Shown here piece after piece: positions 29,927-37,919 of a DNA stretch of 64,000 nucleotides. This DNA comes from Microbacterium hominis (GTDB lineage: Bacteria > Actinomycetota > Actinomycetes > Actinomycetales > Microbacteriaceae), in assembly GCF_013282805.1 (NCBI RefSeq), contig NZ_CP054038.1, forward strand, positions 1,674,001 to 1,738,000, given 5' to 3'. A program made the translations under genes and the position numbers. Each line of letters opens with the position of its first letter. Position 1 is the stretch's first letter. Under the pieces are notes generated by a model. It worked only from the letters and a program-made list of their open reading frames with translations. It was not told where the DNA came from and searched no databases.

Positions 29927-30196
29927 ATGGCAGAACGTCAGGCCACCATCGCCAGCAGTTCAGGACTGCACGCGCGACCCGCGAAGCTGTTCGTGCAGGC
30001 GGTGAAGGAGAAGCCCGTTCCGGTCACGATCGCGGTGGAGGGCGGCCCCGACCTGAATGCGGGCAGCATCCTCTCTCTCATGGGCCTCGGCGCCTCGCAG
30101 GGGACCGTCGTCACGCTGAAGGCCGAGGGCGACGGCGCCGAGCAGGCGCTCGACGAGCTCGTCGCGCTGCTGGAGACCGATCTCGACGCCGAGTAA
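29927..30196 (+). CDS. ptsH: Phosphocarrier protein HPr
   Basis: An 89-residue HPr that passes phosphate from enzyme I to FruA. The active-site histidine is His15 in SGLHARPAKLF. The region NAGSILSLMGLGA contains Ser47, the position equivalent to the regulatory serine of Gram-positive HPr. The Shine-Dalgarno GAGAGGAACGAGG precedes ATG 29927. Enzyme I (ptsI) is not in this window. Confidence 0.95.
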   Translation: MAERQATIASSSGLHARPAKLFVQAVKEKPVPVTIAVEGGPDLNAGSILSLMGLGASQGTVVTLKAEGDGAEQALDELVALLETDLDAE

Positions 30197-30204
30197 GGAA
30201 GAGA

Positions 30205-30243
30205 AGAGGGATGCCGCACCCCGCCGGGGTGCGGCATCCCTCT
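30205..30243. terminator. Terminator of the fructose PTS operon
   Basis: An 18-bp perfect stem: AGAGGGATGCCGCACCCC (30205-30222) with its complement at 30226-30243, loop of 3 nt. It lies between convergent ptsH and the MBL hydrolase gene and can serve both. Confidence 0.9.
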
Positions 30244-30253
30244 CTCGTGCGCG

Positions 30254-30892
30254 TCAGATGTCGGCGGAGTCGCCCGGATCGAGTTCGACCAGCTCGCCGC
30301 CGTGCTGCTGCGCCGCCCACGCGAGGCGCGCCCGGCCCATCGTGCGGCCCGCCGTCGACAGCCCGATGTCGTGCGTCCCGAACACCTGGCGCGGCGCGAC
30401 GGCGAGAACGAAGTCCATCGCGTCGCCGATCTTCAGCCACGGTGCGCCGACCGGCGCCGCGAGCAGCTTGATGTCGGCGCCGTCCGGCAGGGCGTACGAG
30501 TCGCCCGGGTAGTAGAACACGTCGTTGACCAGCACGCCCACGTTGTCGATGACCGGGATGGACTCGTGGATGACGGCGTGACGTCCGCCATGGAAGGACA
30601 GCTGGAAGGGTCCAGCCTCGACCGTGTCGCCCGGGGCCACCGTCGTCACGTCGAAATCGGCAGCCGCGACCGCCACCCCGGCCGGACCGAATACGGGCGC
30701 ATCGGGGAACTGATCGAGGATGCGGCGCAGGTGCTCGGGGGTCCAGTGGTCGGGGTGCTCGTGGGTGACCACGATGCCGACGACGTGCTCCAGGTCGTCC
30801 AGCGGCGCGGTGAACGAACCGGGATCGATGACGAGGGTGCGGCCAGCGTCGTGGAGGGTGAGGGTGGCGTGCTCGAACTTGGTGACTCGCAT
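30254..30892 (-). CDS. Metallo-beta-lactamase-fold hydrolase
   Basis: A 212-residue MBL-fold protein of the UlaG/YtnP-like metal-dependent hydrolase type. The metal-binding HxHxDH motif is THEHPDHW, near residue 44. An upstream Asp (VIDPGSF), two later histidines (FHGGRHAVIHES) and a C-terminal GTHDIGLSTAGR fit the fold. I prefer ATG 30892, which starts at the natural MRVTKFEHATLTL strand; a start 36 bp upstream is in frame. The substrate is unknown. Confidence 0.8.
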   Translation of the reverse strand: MRVTKFEHATLTLHDAGRTLVIDPGSFTAPLDDLEHVVGIVVTHEHPDHWTPEHLRRILDQFPDAPVFGPAGVAVAAADFDVTTVAPGDTVEAGPFQLSFHGGRHAVIHESIPVIDNVGVLVNDVFYYPGDSYALPDGADIKLLAAPVGAPWLKIGDAMDFVLAVAPRQVFGTHDIGLSTAGRTMGRARLAWAAQQHGGELVELDPGDSADI

Positions 30893-30953
30893 GGGGAGAG
30901 TCAACCGCCGCGCGGTCGTCCGCGGCAAGCGTGGGGCCCGATGCCGCCTCGAT

Positions 30954-30983
30954 TTGGCGAGGTGCGCGGGGGCATGGCATAAT
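30954..30983 (+). promoter_or_regulatory. Promoter of the tRNA-Glu pair
   Basis: -35 TTGGCG (30954-30959), 18-bp spacer, -10 CATAAT (30978-30983), about 22 bp before the first tRNA-Glu. Confidence 0.6.
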
Positions 30984-31005
30984 CGAACGGTTGCCTGAAC
31001 GGTAC

Positions 31006-31078
31006 GGCCCCATCGTATAGCGGCCTAGTACGCCGCCCTCTCACGGCGGTAACGCGGGTTCGAATCCCGCTGGGGTCA
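31006..31078 (+). tRNA. tRNA-Glu (anticodon CUC), copy 1
   Basis: A 73-nt cloverleaf: acceptor GGCCCCA/TGGGGTC, anticodon stem CGCCG/CGGCG with loop CCTCTCA or CTCTCAC (anticodon CTC), T-arm GCGGG-TTCGAAT-CCCGC. CCA is encoded at 31079-31081. It is identical to copy 2. Confidence 0.96.
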
Positions 31079-31100
31079 CCAGTCAGGCAACAGGCTATGC

Positions 31101-31173
31101 GGCCCCATCGTATAGCGGCCTAGTACGCCGCCCTCTCACGGCGGTAACGCGGGTTCGAATCCCGCTGGGGTCA
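31101..31173 (+). tRNA. tRNA-Glu (anticodon CUC), copy 2
   Basis: Identical in sequence to copy 1, 22 nt downstream of it, with encoded CCA at 31174-31176. Both copies should be on one transcript ending at the stem-loop at 31181. Confidence 0.96.
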
Positions 31174-31180
31174 CCATGCA

Positions 31181-31214
31181 AGAGAAGCCCGGTCCGATCG
31201 GACCGGGCTTCTCT
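31181..31214. terminator. Terminator of the tRNA-Glu transcript
   Basis: AGAGAAGCCCGGTCC (31181-31195) pairs perfectly with its complement at 31200-31214, loop GATC. It also lies after the convergent DUF4349 gene and may act in both directions. Confidence 0.85.
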
Positions 31215-31255
31215 CGTTCGCGAGCCCGAGTCGAAGGCCGTGCAGCGGCCGCGGG

Positions 31256-32365
31256 TCAGGGCTCGACGTCGACCGATGCGCGACGCCGGCGGCGCAGCCG
31301 CAGGACGCCCCAGACAATTAGCGCTGCGGCGCCCGCGACGAAGAGCCAGGGGAGCAGGAACCCGAGCGCGATCACGATGCCATTGAGTGTGGCGACCAGG
31401 CCGTTCCATCCGGCGGCGAGTCCGTCCGCGAACCCGGCGGGATCGGCTTCGACGGGCACGGTCTCGCGCGTGAGCGTGACCGTCAGTCCGGACAGGTCGA
31501 TCTGCGACTCGAGGGATTCGAGCTGCTGCTGATACGACTCGAGCGTGGCCTGACGCTCTGCGAGGGCCGACTCGGCGGCGATCACGTCGGAGACGGACGC
31601 GGCTTCGGCCATCAGGGCGGTGAGGCGGTCCACGGAGGCCTGCGCGACCTCGATCCGGGCGCGCAGGTCGACGGTCTGCTCGGTCACGTCCTGGCGGCTG
31701 ATCGACGAGGCGGTCACCTCGCCGAACTCGTCGAGCCCCTCGATCATCTCGGGCAGGCTGTCGGAGGGGACGCGGACGCTCACCCACGCGCCCTGCGGGA
31801 AGGGGAAGGTGTCCACGACCACCAGCCCGTCGGGGCCGACGCCCGGCTCCGCGCCCGACGACCCGGCACCCTGCGCCGTGATATCGATGTTCATCGACTC
31901 GACGTAGCCGCCCAGCCGAGCCGCTTCCTCACCGATCCCGCGGGCCGCGTCGGCGACGTCGTCGACGGTCAGCTGCGCGGAGGCATTGGCGATGATCTCG
32001 CGCGCACCCTCATCCTGCGCGCTCGCGACGGCTCCGCCGGTCGCAGTGTCCCCACTCGAGAGCGCTCCGTCGCGGGCGGACTCCTCGACGGCGATCCCGG
32101 GCAGCAGCTCGGGGGACGCCGCAGTGTCGGCGGCGGATCCCCCGCTCACGAGGGTGCCGACACTCGGCGCGATCACCGCGGCGACGATGAGGACGGCCGC
32201 GGCGGCGGCGCCGCCGATCCAGATCCGCCCGCGCCGTGCGCGCTGCCGTTCGCGGGCGCCGCGTTCGCGCGCGATCCCGTCGAACAGCTCCCTTTCGATC
32301 TCGTCGATGCGCGAGGCGGCGAGTTCGGGCAGGTCCCGGGTCTGAGTGGAGGATGACGTGTTCAT
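31256..32365 (-). CDS. DUF4349 membrane protein, possible anti-sigma partner
   Basis: A 369-residue protein. Residues 1-47 are charged and cytoplasmic (RIDEIERELFDGIARERGAR). A transmembrane helix follows (about 48-70, IWIGGAAAAAVLIVAAVIAP). The extracytoplasmic part (about 100-320) resembles DUF4349 and contains a heptad-like coiled-coil (ALAERQATLESYQQQLESLE). A second helix (about 330-355) leads to an Arg-rich tail. Its ATG overlaps the stop of an ECF sigma factor gene, the position where anti-sigma factors normally sit. The Shine-Dalgarno is AAGGAG. An anti-sigma role is inference. Confidence 0.75.
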   Translation of the reverse strand: MNTSSSTQTRDLPELAASRIDEIERELFDGIARERGARERQRARRGRIWIGGAAAAAVLIVAAVIAPSVGTLVSGGSAADTAASPELLPGIAVEESARDGALSSGDTATGGAVASAQDEGAREIIANASAQLTVDDVADAARGIGEEAARLGGYVESMNIDITAQGAGSSGAEPGVGPDGLVVVDTFPFPQGAWVSVRVPSDSLPEMIEGLDEFGEVTASSISRQDVTEQTVDLRARIEVAQASVDRLTALMAEAASVSDVIAAESALAERQATLESYQQQLESLESQIDLSGLTVTLTRETVPVEADPAGFADGLAAGWNGLVATLNGIVIALGFLLPWLFVAGAAALIVWGVLRLRRRRRASVDVEP

Positions 32366-32919
32366 GTGCTCTCCTTGACGACGGTCCGAAGGCGCGTTCG
32401 GATGCGGGAGAGACGATTGCGCACGACGCCGTGCCCGACGCCGAGCGCATCGGCGGCAGCCTGGTACGCGTAGCCTTCCGCGGCGCAGAGGCGGAAGATG
32501 TCGCGGTCCAGCGGGCTCAGTCCGCCGACCTCGGCGAGGATGCGCGCGGCGAGGTCGTCGTCGATGACCTGCTGCTCCACGTCGACCGTCGAGGGCAGGG
32601 ACTCCTCGACGGCGGCCGCGGTGTGCTCGCGGTCGCGCTTCTGGCGTCGGATGCGGTTCGCGGACTGGAGCCGGCACACCGTCGCCAGCCACGGCAGCAG
32701 CGACTGCCCGGCGAGCTCGAACTCCGGAAGCTTGCGCCAGGCGACGAGGAACGTCTCCTGTGTCACATCCTCCGCATCTGCGGCGTTGCCGACCAGTCCA
32801 TGCGCGATCCAGTACACGGGGCGGACGTAGGCGCGGTACAGCGCGCGGAAGGCGAACTCGCTCCCGCCCGCTGCGAGCGCGATGAGCTCTGCGTCGCTGG
32901 TGATGTCGTGCTCAGGCAT
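32362..32919 (-). CDS. ECF-type RNA polymerase sigma factor
   Basis: A 185-residue sigma-70-family protein. Region 2 is at residues 20-90 (FAFRALYRAYVRPVYWIAHG, DAEDVTQETFLVAWRKLPEF). Region 4 is at about 120-180 (LSPLDRDIFRLCAAEGYAYQ, AAADALGVGHGVVRNRLSRI). No region 1 or 3 is present, as in group 4 sigma factors. Start ATG 32919 has a GAGG upstream; a much longer frame is not supported. It is coupled by ATGA to the DUF4349 gene. Confidence 0.88.
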   Translation of the reverse strand: MPEHDITSDAELIALAAGGSEFAFRALYRAYVRPVYWIAHGLVGNAADAEDVTQETFLVAWRKLPEFELAGQSLLPWLATVCRLQSANRIRRQKRDREHTAAAVEESLPSTVDVEQQVIDDDLAARILAEVGGLSPLDRDIFRLCAAEGYAYQAAADALGVGHGVVRNRLSRIRTRLRTVVKEST

Positions 32920-33057
32920 CCTCGTCCTCGCCCCGCCGCATGCCGGTATCGCTGCGGGGCACCATTGTCTCTCACCGTGCAAGTGTCGGCGGGCGGCTGA
33001 TCGTCTCGATCTCGTCACCATCCGTGCGGCGGGGCGGGGCATCCCAGCCTGTATCCT

Positions 33058-33171
33058 GATCCGAGCGAGAGGGAGTATCCCGCCTACGCGCATCCGTCAT
33101 CACGGGCCCCGACAGTGCGGCCCCGGGCGCGCGTCGCGCTCGAACGGAGCGCGGGGAGAGACTTTCGGATC
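33058..33171 (+). ncRNA. yybP-ykoY-type Mn2+ riboswitch upstream of terC
   Basis: The leader of terC carries the hallmarks of this class as I know them: a GGGAGTATCCC loop, the CGTCATCACGG segment, a GC-rich second arm (CCCCGGGCGCG) and GAGACTTTC near the 3' side. The closing stem is explicit: GATCCGA (33058-33064) pairs with TCGGATC (33165-33171). A -10 box, TATCCT, sits at 33052-33057. Elements of this class control TerC/Alx-like and other Mn2+ export genes, so the context agrees. Confidence 0.8.
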
Positions 33172-33209
33172 CGAACGACCCCTCCGACCTCCCCCTCGAA
33201 AGGCCCTGA

Positions 33210-34256
33210 ATGGACCTCGAACTCCCGCTCTGGTTCGAAATCGGATCCCTGGTGGTCCTCTCCCTCATCCTGCTGGCGGATCTGCTGCTGATCCTCAAGC
33301 GCCCGCACATCCCGTCGACCAAGGAGTCGACCCTGTGGGTGGTCTTCTATGTGAGCCTCGCCCTCATCTTCGCGCTGCTCATGTGGCGATTCGCCGGCCC
33401 CGAGTATGCGGGGCAGTTCGTCGCCGGCTGGCTGACGGAGTACAGCCTGTCCATCGACAACCTGTTCGTCTTCGTGCTGATCATGACCCAGTTCGCGGTG
33501 CCGCGCCGCTATCAGCAGGAGGTGCTGATGGTGGGCATCATCATCGCGCTGGTGCTGCGCGGACTGTTCATCCTGGCGGGCGCCGCGATCATCGAGCAGT
33601 TCAGCTGGGTGTTCTACATCTTCGGCGCCTTCCTGGTCTGGACCGCGATCCGCCAGGCGTTCCCCGGCGGCGACCACGACGACGACGTGAAGCAGGAGAA
33701 CTTCGTCGTGCGCACCCTGCGCCGCTTCATCGACATCTCCGATCAGTACGACGGCGCCAAGATCCGCACGGTGGTCGGCGGCAAGAAGATGTGGACGCCG
33801 ATGATCATCGTGTTCATCTCGATCGGCATCACCGACCTGCTGTTCGCGATCGACTCGATCCCCGCCATCTTCGGCATCACCCAGAGCGCGTTCATCGTGT
33901 TCACGGCCAACCTGTTCGCGCTCATGGGACTGCGCCAGCTCTACTTCCTGCTCGGCGACCTGCTCGACCGACTGCGGTACCTGCACTACGGCATCGCGTT
34001 CATCCTCGCCTTCATCGGTCTGAAGCTCGTGTTCCACGCGATGCACGTGAACGAGCTCCCGTTCATCAACGGGGGAGAGCACATCGAATGGGCTCCGGAG
34101 ATCTCGACGTGGATGTCGCTGGGGGTCATCGTGGCGTCGATGGCAGTCGCCACGATCGCGAGTCTCGTGGCCTCGGCGCGCGAGAAGCGCGCGCAGTCGC
34201 CCGAGGCGGCGGCCGAGGTGGTCGCGGAGGAGAAGGGCACCCCGCCGACTGTGTGA
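33210..34256 (+). CDS. TerC-family integral membrane protein, probable Mn2+ exporter
   Basis: A 348-residue membrane protein with about eight or nine hydrophobic segments. Two intramembrane acidic motifs define TerC/Alx proteins: EYSLSIDNLFVFVLIM (about residues 77-92) and GITDLLFAIDSIPAIFGIT (about residues 208-226). The C-terminal tail is charged and cytoplasmic. Members work in Mn2+ export or metalation of exported enzymes; some give tellurite resistance. The riboswitch-like leader supports a Mn2+ role. Confidence 0.9.
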   Translation: MDLELPLWFEIGSLVVLSLILLADLLLILKRPHIPSTKESTLWVVFYVSLALIFALLMWRFAGPEYAGQFVAGWLTEYSLSIDNLFVFVLIMTQFAVPRRYQQEVLMVGIIIALVLRGLFILAGAAIIEQFSWVFYIFGAFLVWTAIRQAFPGGDHDDDVKQENFVVRTLRRFIDISDQYDGAKIRTVVGGKKMWTPMIIVFISIGITDLLFAIDSIPAIFGITQSAFIVFTANLFALMGLRQLYFLLGDLLDRLRYLHYGIAFILAFIGLKLVFHAMHVNELPFINGGEHIEWAPEISTWMSLGVIVASMAVATIASLVASAREKRAQSPEAAAEVVAEEKGTPPTV

Positions 34257-34289
34257 CGCAGCGAGTCCGGGTCGCGTCGGTGACGGTGG

Positions 34290-34295
34290 TAGCCT
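34290..34295 (+). promoter_or_regulatory. -10 box of the leuCD transcript
   Basis: TAGCCT lies 6 nt before the GTG of the leader peptide at 34302, so the leader peptide itself would be translated without a 5' leader. Confidence 0.6.
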
Positions 34296-34301
34296 GACCT
34301 C

Positions 34302-34346
34302 GTGCGGATCGCTCGCCTCCTCCTTAGCGGCCGCGACGAGTCCTAG
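34302..34346 (+). CDS. Leucine leader peptide of leuCD
   Basis: A 14-codon ORF starting with GTG encodes MRIARLLLSGRDES and stops with TAG. It contains three consecutive Leu codons (CTC CTC CTT, 34317-34325). It lies 68 bp before leuC and directly after a leaderless-type -10 box. Leucine leader peptides controlling leu genes by ribosome stalling are known in actinobacteria and enterobacteria, so this is a strong candidate for attenuation control. Confidence 0.8.
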   Translation: MRIARLLLSGRDES

Positions 34347-34369
34347 TTCCCAGGCCTCACTCGTCGCGG
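34331..34369 (+). promoter_or_regulatory. Attenuator stem-loop in the leuCD leader
   Basis: CCGCGACGAGT (34331-34341) pairs perfectly with ACTCGTCGCGG (34359-34369). The first arm lies in the last codons of the leader peptide, so a ribosome at the stop codon would mask it, while one stalled at the Leu codons would not. The Leu codons (CTCCTC) are also complementary to the leuC Shine-Dalgarno (GAGGAG, 34398-34403), which offers a second switch. Confidence 0.6.
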
Positions 34370-34414
34370 AGTCTCTCGCGGGCTTGATCCCCCATCTGAG
34401 GAGAACGACAGAGC

Positions 34415-35878
34415 ATGAACGATCCCGTTTCCGACGCGTCCACGATCCCCGATCACCCGCGCACCCTGGCGGAGAAGGTGTGGGACGACCACCTCGTGGT
34501 CAAGGGCGAGGGCGGACAGCCCGACCTCATCTACATCGACCTGCACCTGGTGCACGAGGTGACCAGCCCCCAGGCCTTCGACGGGCTGCGCGCCGAGGGG
34601 CGTCCGGTGCGGCGCCTCGACCTCACGATCGCGACGGAGGATCACAACACCCCGACGCTGGATATCGACAAGCCGATCGCCGACCCGACCAGCCGCGTGC
34701 AGATCGAGACCCTGCGCCACAACGCCGAGGAGTTCGGCGTGCGCCTGCATTCGCTGGGCGACAAGGAGCAGGGCATCGTCCATGTCGTGGGGCCGCAGCT
34801 GGGTCTGACGATGCCGGGTATCACGGTGGTGTGCGGCGACTCGCACACGTCGACCCACGGCGCCTTCGGGGCGATGGCGTTCGGGATCGGCACGAGCGAG
34901 GTCGAGCATGTGCTGGCCACGCAGACGTTGCCGTTGAAGCCGTTCAAGACGATGGCGATCACGGTCGAGGGTGAGCTGAAGCCGGGGGTCACGGCGAAGG
35001 ACATCATCCTCGCGATCATCGCGAAGATCGGCGCGAACGGCGGGCAGGGTTACGTGCTGGAGTATCGCGGCAGCGCGATCCGGTCCCTGTCGATGGAGGG
35101 CCGGATGACGATGTGCAACATGTCGATCGAGGCGGGGGCGCGGGCTGGGATGGTCGCGCCCGATGAGACGACGTTCGCGTATCTGAAGGGTCGTCCGCAT
35201 GCCCCGGAGGGGCAGGACTGGGAGGACGCGGTCGCGTATTGGCGGACGCTGCCCAGCGATGAGGGCGCGGTCTACGACGCGGAGGTGTTCCTCGACGCGA
35301 ACGAGCTGGAGCCGTTCGTGACGTGGGGCACCAACCCGGGTCAGGGTGTGTCGCTGTCGGACGTGGTGCCGTCGCCGGCCGATTTCACTGACCCGAACGA
35401 GCGTGCGGCGGCCGAGCGGGCTCTGGAGTACATGGATCTGACGCCGGGCACTCCGCTCAAGGAGGTGCCTGTCGACGCCGTCTTCATGGGCTCGTGCACC
35501 AACTCGCGCATCGAGGACCTGCGTGCGTTCGCCTCGATCATCGAGGGGCGCACGAAGGCCGACGGCGTGCGTGTCATGGTGGTCCCGGGGTCGGCGCGGG
35601 TGCGGCTGGAGGCCGAGGCCGAGGGGCTGGACAAGATCATCACCGCGTTCGGCGCGGAGTGGCGTTTCGCGGGCTGCTCGATGTGCCTGGGCATGAACCC
35701 GGACCAGCTGGCGCCGGGGGAGCGGTGCGCGTCGACGAGCAACCGCAACTTCGAGGGACGGCAGGGCAAGGGCGGGCGCACGCACCTGGTGTCGCCGCTG
35801 GTCGCGGCGGCCACCGCGGTCCTCGGCCGCCTCGCGAGCCCGAGTGACCTGCCCGTCGTCGAGACCGTGGAGGCCTGA
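34415..35878 (+). CDS. leuC: 3-isopropylmalate dehydratase, large subunit
   Basis: A 487-residue aconitase-family protein that holds the 4Fe-4S cluster of isopropylmalate isomerase. Cysteine ligands are visible in [14 protein letters not shown] (about residue 358) and [12 protein letters not shown] (about residues 421-432). Active-site motifs EDHNTPT and [19 protein letters not shown] also occur. The Shine-Dalgarno GAGGAGAAC precedes ATG 34415. LeuD follows 1 bp after the stop codon. Confidence 0.96.
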   Translation: MNDPVSDASTIPDHPRTLAEKVWDDHLVVKGEGGQPDLIYIDLHLVHEVTSPQAFDGLRAEGRPVRRLDLTIATEDHNTPTLDIDKPIADPTSRVQIETLRHNAEEFGVRLHSLGDKEQGIVHVVGPQLGLTMPGITVVCGDSHTSTHGAFGAMAFGIGTSEVEHVLATQTLPLKPFKTMAITVEGELKPGVTAKDIILAIIAKIGANGGQGYVLEYRGSAIRSLSMEGRMTMCNMSIEAGARAGMVAPDETTFAYLKGRPHAPEGQDWEDAVAYWRTLPSDEGAVYDAEVFLDANELEPFVTWGTNPGQGVSLSDVVPSPADFTDPNERAAAERALEYMDLTPGTPLKEVPVDAVFMGSCTNSRIEDLRAFASIIEGRTKADGVRVMVVPGSARVRLEAEAEGLDKIITAFGAEWRFAGCSMCLGMNPDQLAPGERCASTSNRNFEGRQGKGGRTHLVSPLVAAATAVLGRLASPSDLPVVETVEA

Positions 35879-35879
35879 C

Positions 35880-36476
35880 ATGGAGAAGTTCACCACCCAC
35901 ACCGGCATCGCCGCACCGCTGCGTCGTTCGGCGGTCGACACCGACCAGATCATCCCCGCGGTGTATCTGAAGCGGGTCGCCAAGACCGGGTTCGAGGACG
36001 CCCTGTTCGCGAGCTGGCGTCAGGACCCCGAGTTCGTCCTGAACCAGCCCGCGTACGCGGGCGCGAGCGTCCTGGTCGCGGGTCCCGACTTCGGCACCGG
36101 CTCCAGCCGCGAACACGCCGTGTGGGCGCTGCGCGACTACGGCTTCCGCGTCGTGCTCAGCCCGAAGTTCGCCGACATCTTCCGCGGCAACGCGGGAAAG
36201 CAAGGCCTGGTCACGGGCGTGATCTCCGAATCCGACCTGCAGACCGTGTGGGCGGCGATCGAAGCCGCTCCGGGCGCGTCGATGACCGTCGACCTCGAGG
36301 CCCGCACCGCCGCGATCGGCGAGATCAGCGTCTCGTTCGAGATCGACGATTACACTAGGTGGCGGCTCCTCGAAGGGCTCGACGACATCGGGCTCACGCT
36401 GCGCAGCGAAGACAAGATCGCGCAGTTCGAGGCTCGCCGTGAGGCCTGGCGGCCGCGGACGATCCCCGTCCGATAA
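35880..36476 (+). CDS. leuD: 3-isopropylmalate dehydratase, small subunit
   Basis: A 198-residue small subunit with the swivelling domain of the aconitase family. The substrate loop is [14 protein letters not shown] (about residues 21-34). The [17 protein letters not shown] motif lies at about residues 67-83. I start at ATG 35880, immediately after the leuC stop, which gives the family N-terminus [14 protein letters not shown]. With LeuC it converts 2- to 3-isopropylmalate. A GC hairpin follows. Confidence 0.95.
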   Translation: MEKFTTHTGIAAPLRRSAVDTDQIIPAVYLKRVAKTGFEDALFASWRQDPEFVLNQPAYAGASVLVAGPDFGTGSSREHAVWALRDYGFRVVLSPKFADIFRGNAGKQGLVTGVISESDLQTVWAAIEAAPGASMTVDLEARTAAIGEISVSFEIDDYTRWRLLEGLDDIGLTLRSEDKIAQFEARREAWRPRTIPVR

Positions 36477-36483
36477 GCCGGCG

Positions 36484-36504
36484 GCCGGCCCCACCCGGGC
36501 CGGC
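36484..36504 (+). terminator. Terminator of leuCD
   Basis: GCCGGCCC (36484-36491) pairs with GGGCCGGC (36497-36504), with a 5-nt loop, directly after the leuD stop. Confidence 0.65.
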
Positions 36505-36544
36505 GCCGTCGCCAGTCTCGATGACACCAAGTGAGGTCCACCGG

Positions 36545-37915
36545 ATGAAGTCGCTTCTCAGCGTCACCCCAGATGCCAACGCAGGGGAAGGGGAAGTGGC
36601 AGGAGAGATCCTCGCCATCCGCGGCGGAAGACCGCTGACGGGTCGTGTGGAGGTGAAGGGGGCGAAGAACCTCGTCACCAAGGCGATGGTCGCCGCCCTC
36701 CTGGGCGAGACCCCCAGCACGCTGCGCGACGTCCCCGACATCAGCGATGTGCAGGTCGTGCGATCGCTGCTCGAGGTGCACGGCGTGCGCGTCGAGGACG
36801 GCGACGAGGAAGGCACGCTCCACTTCGACCCGAGCGGCGCGGAGGCCGCGCACTTCGAGGAGATCGACGCGCATGCCGGCGCATCCCGCATCCCGATCCT
36901 GTTCTGCGGCCCGCTGCTGCACCTGCTCGGCGAGGCGCTGATCCCCGATCTCGGTGGATGCCGCATCGGCGACCGCCCCATCAACTTCCACATGGATGCG
37001 CTGCGCGCCTTCGGCGCGGTCGTCGACAAGAGCTACGAGGGCATCCGCATCACGGCCCCGGATGGACTGCACGGCGCGAACATCGAGCTGCCCTATCCGA
37101 GCGTCGGAGCGACCGAGCAGGTTCTGCTCACGGCCGTGCGCGCCCGGGGCACGACGGAGCTGCGCAACGCCGCGATCGAACCCGAGATCATGGATCTCAT
37201 CGCGGTGCTGCAGAAGATGGGCGCGATCATCTCCTACGAGCCCAACCGTGTCATCCTCATCGAGGGTGTGGAGAGCCTCCGCGGCTACGACCACCGTGCG
37301 ATCTTCGACCGCAACGAGGCCGCCTCCTGGGCGTGCGCGGCGCTGGCCACCGACGGCGACATCTTCGTGGGCGGTGCCCGCCAGCAGGAGATGCTGACCT
37401 TCCTCAACGTGTTCCGCAAGGCGGGCGGCTGGTTCGACGTGCACGAGGACGGCATCCAGTTCCGCCGCGGCGGCGTGCTCAAGCCCGTGGTGGTCGAAAC
37501 CGACGTGCACCCCGGATTCATGACGGACTGGCAGCAGCCGCTGATCGTCGCTCTGACCCAGGCCGATGGCACGTCGACGGTGCACGAGACCGTGTACGAG
37601 AACCGCCTCGGGTTCACGACCGCGCTCAATCAGATGGGCGCCGACATCGTCGTGCACCCGGAGGGGATCGACAGCTCCGATCGCCGCGTCCCGCGACGCG
37701 CGCTCGAGCAGGCGGCGGTCATCAGCGGCCCGACGCCGCTGCACGGCGCCGACGTCGTGGTGCCCGACCTGCGCGGAGGCTACAGCTACGTCATCGCCGC
37801 CCTCGCGGCCGAAGGCGAGTCCGTCGTGCGCAACATCGGCATCATCCGACGCGGCTACGAGAAGTTCCTCGCCAAGCTCGACACGCTCGGCGCCGACTTC
37901 GACGTCATCGGGTGA
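36545..37915 (+). CDS. murA: UDP-N-acetylglucosamine 1-carboxyvinyltransferase
   Basis: A 456-residue EPSP-synthase-fold enzyme that adds enolpyruvate from PEP to UDP-GlcNAc, the first committed step of peptidoglycan synthesis. It starts with IRGGRPLTGRVEVKGAKNLV. The catalytic cysteine is present in GGCRIGDRPINFH (about Cys139), so the enzyme should be fosfomycin-type MurA with Cys, not the Asp variant. I prefer ATG 36545 (GAGG Shine-Dalgarno 9 nt before); an in-frame ATG at 36521 is possible. PlsC follows after 4 bp. Confidence 0.9.
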   Translation: MKSLLSVTPDANAGEGEVAGEILAIRGGRPLTGRVEVKGAKNLVTKAMVAALLGETPSTLRDVPDISDVQVVRSLLEVHGVRVEDGDEEGTLHFDPSGAEAAHFEEIDAHAGASRIPILFCGPLLHLLGEALIPDLGGCRIGDRPINFHMDALRAFGAVVDKSYEGIRITAPDGLHGANIELPYPSVGATEQVLLTAVRARGTTELRNAAIEPEIMDLIAVLQKMGAIISYEPNRVILIEGVESLRGYDHRAIFDRNEAASWACAALATDGDIFVGGARQQEMLTFLNVFRKAGGWFDVHEDGIQFRRGGVLKPVVVETDVHPGFMTDWQQPLIVALTQADGTSTVHETVYENRLGFTTALNQMGADIVVHPEGIDSSDRRVPRRALEQAAVISGPTPLHGADVVVPDLRGGYSYVIAALAAEGESVVRNIGIIRRGYEKFLAKLDTLGADFDVIG

Positions 37916-37919
37916 CGGG

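Noticed and set aside
31101-31176. The second tRNA-Glu as an assembly artefact
   Set aside because: Flanking sequences differ on both sides and the spacing is natural, so a true tandem duplication is more likely.
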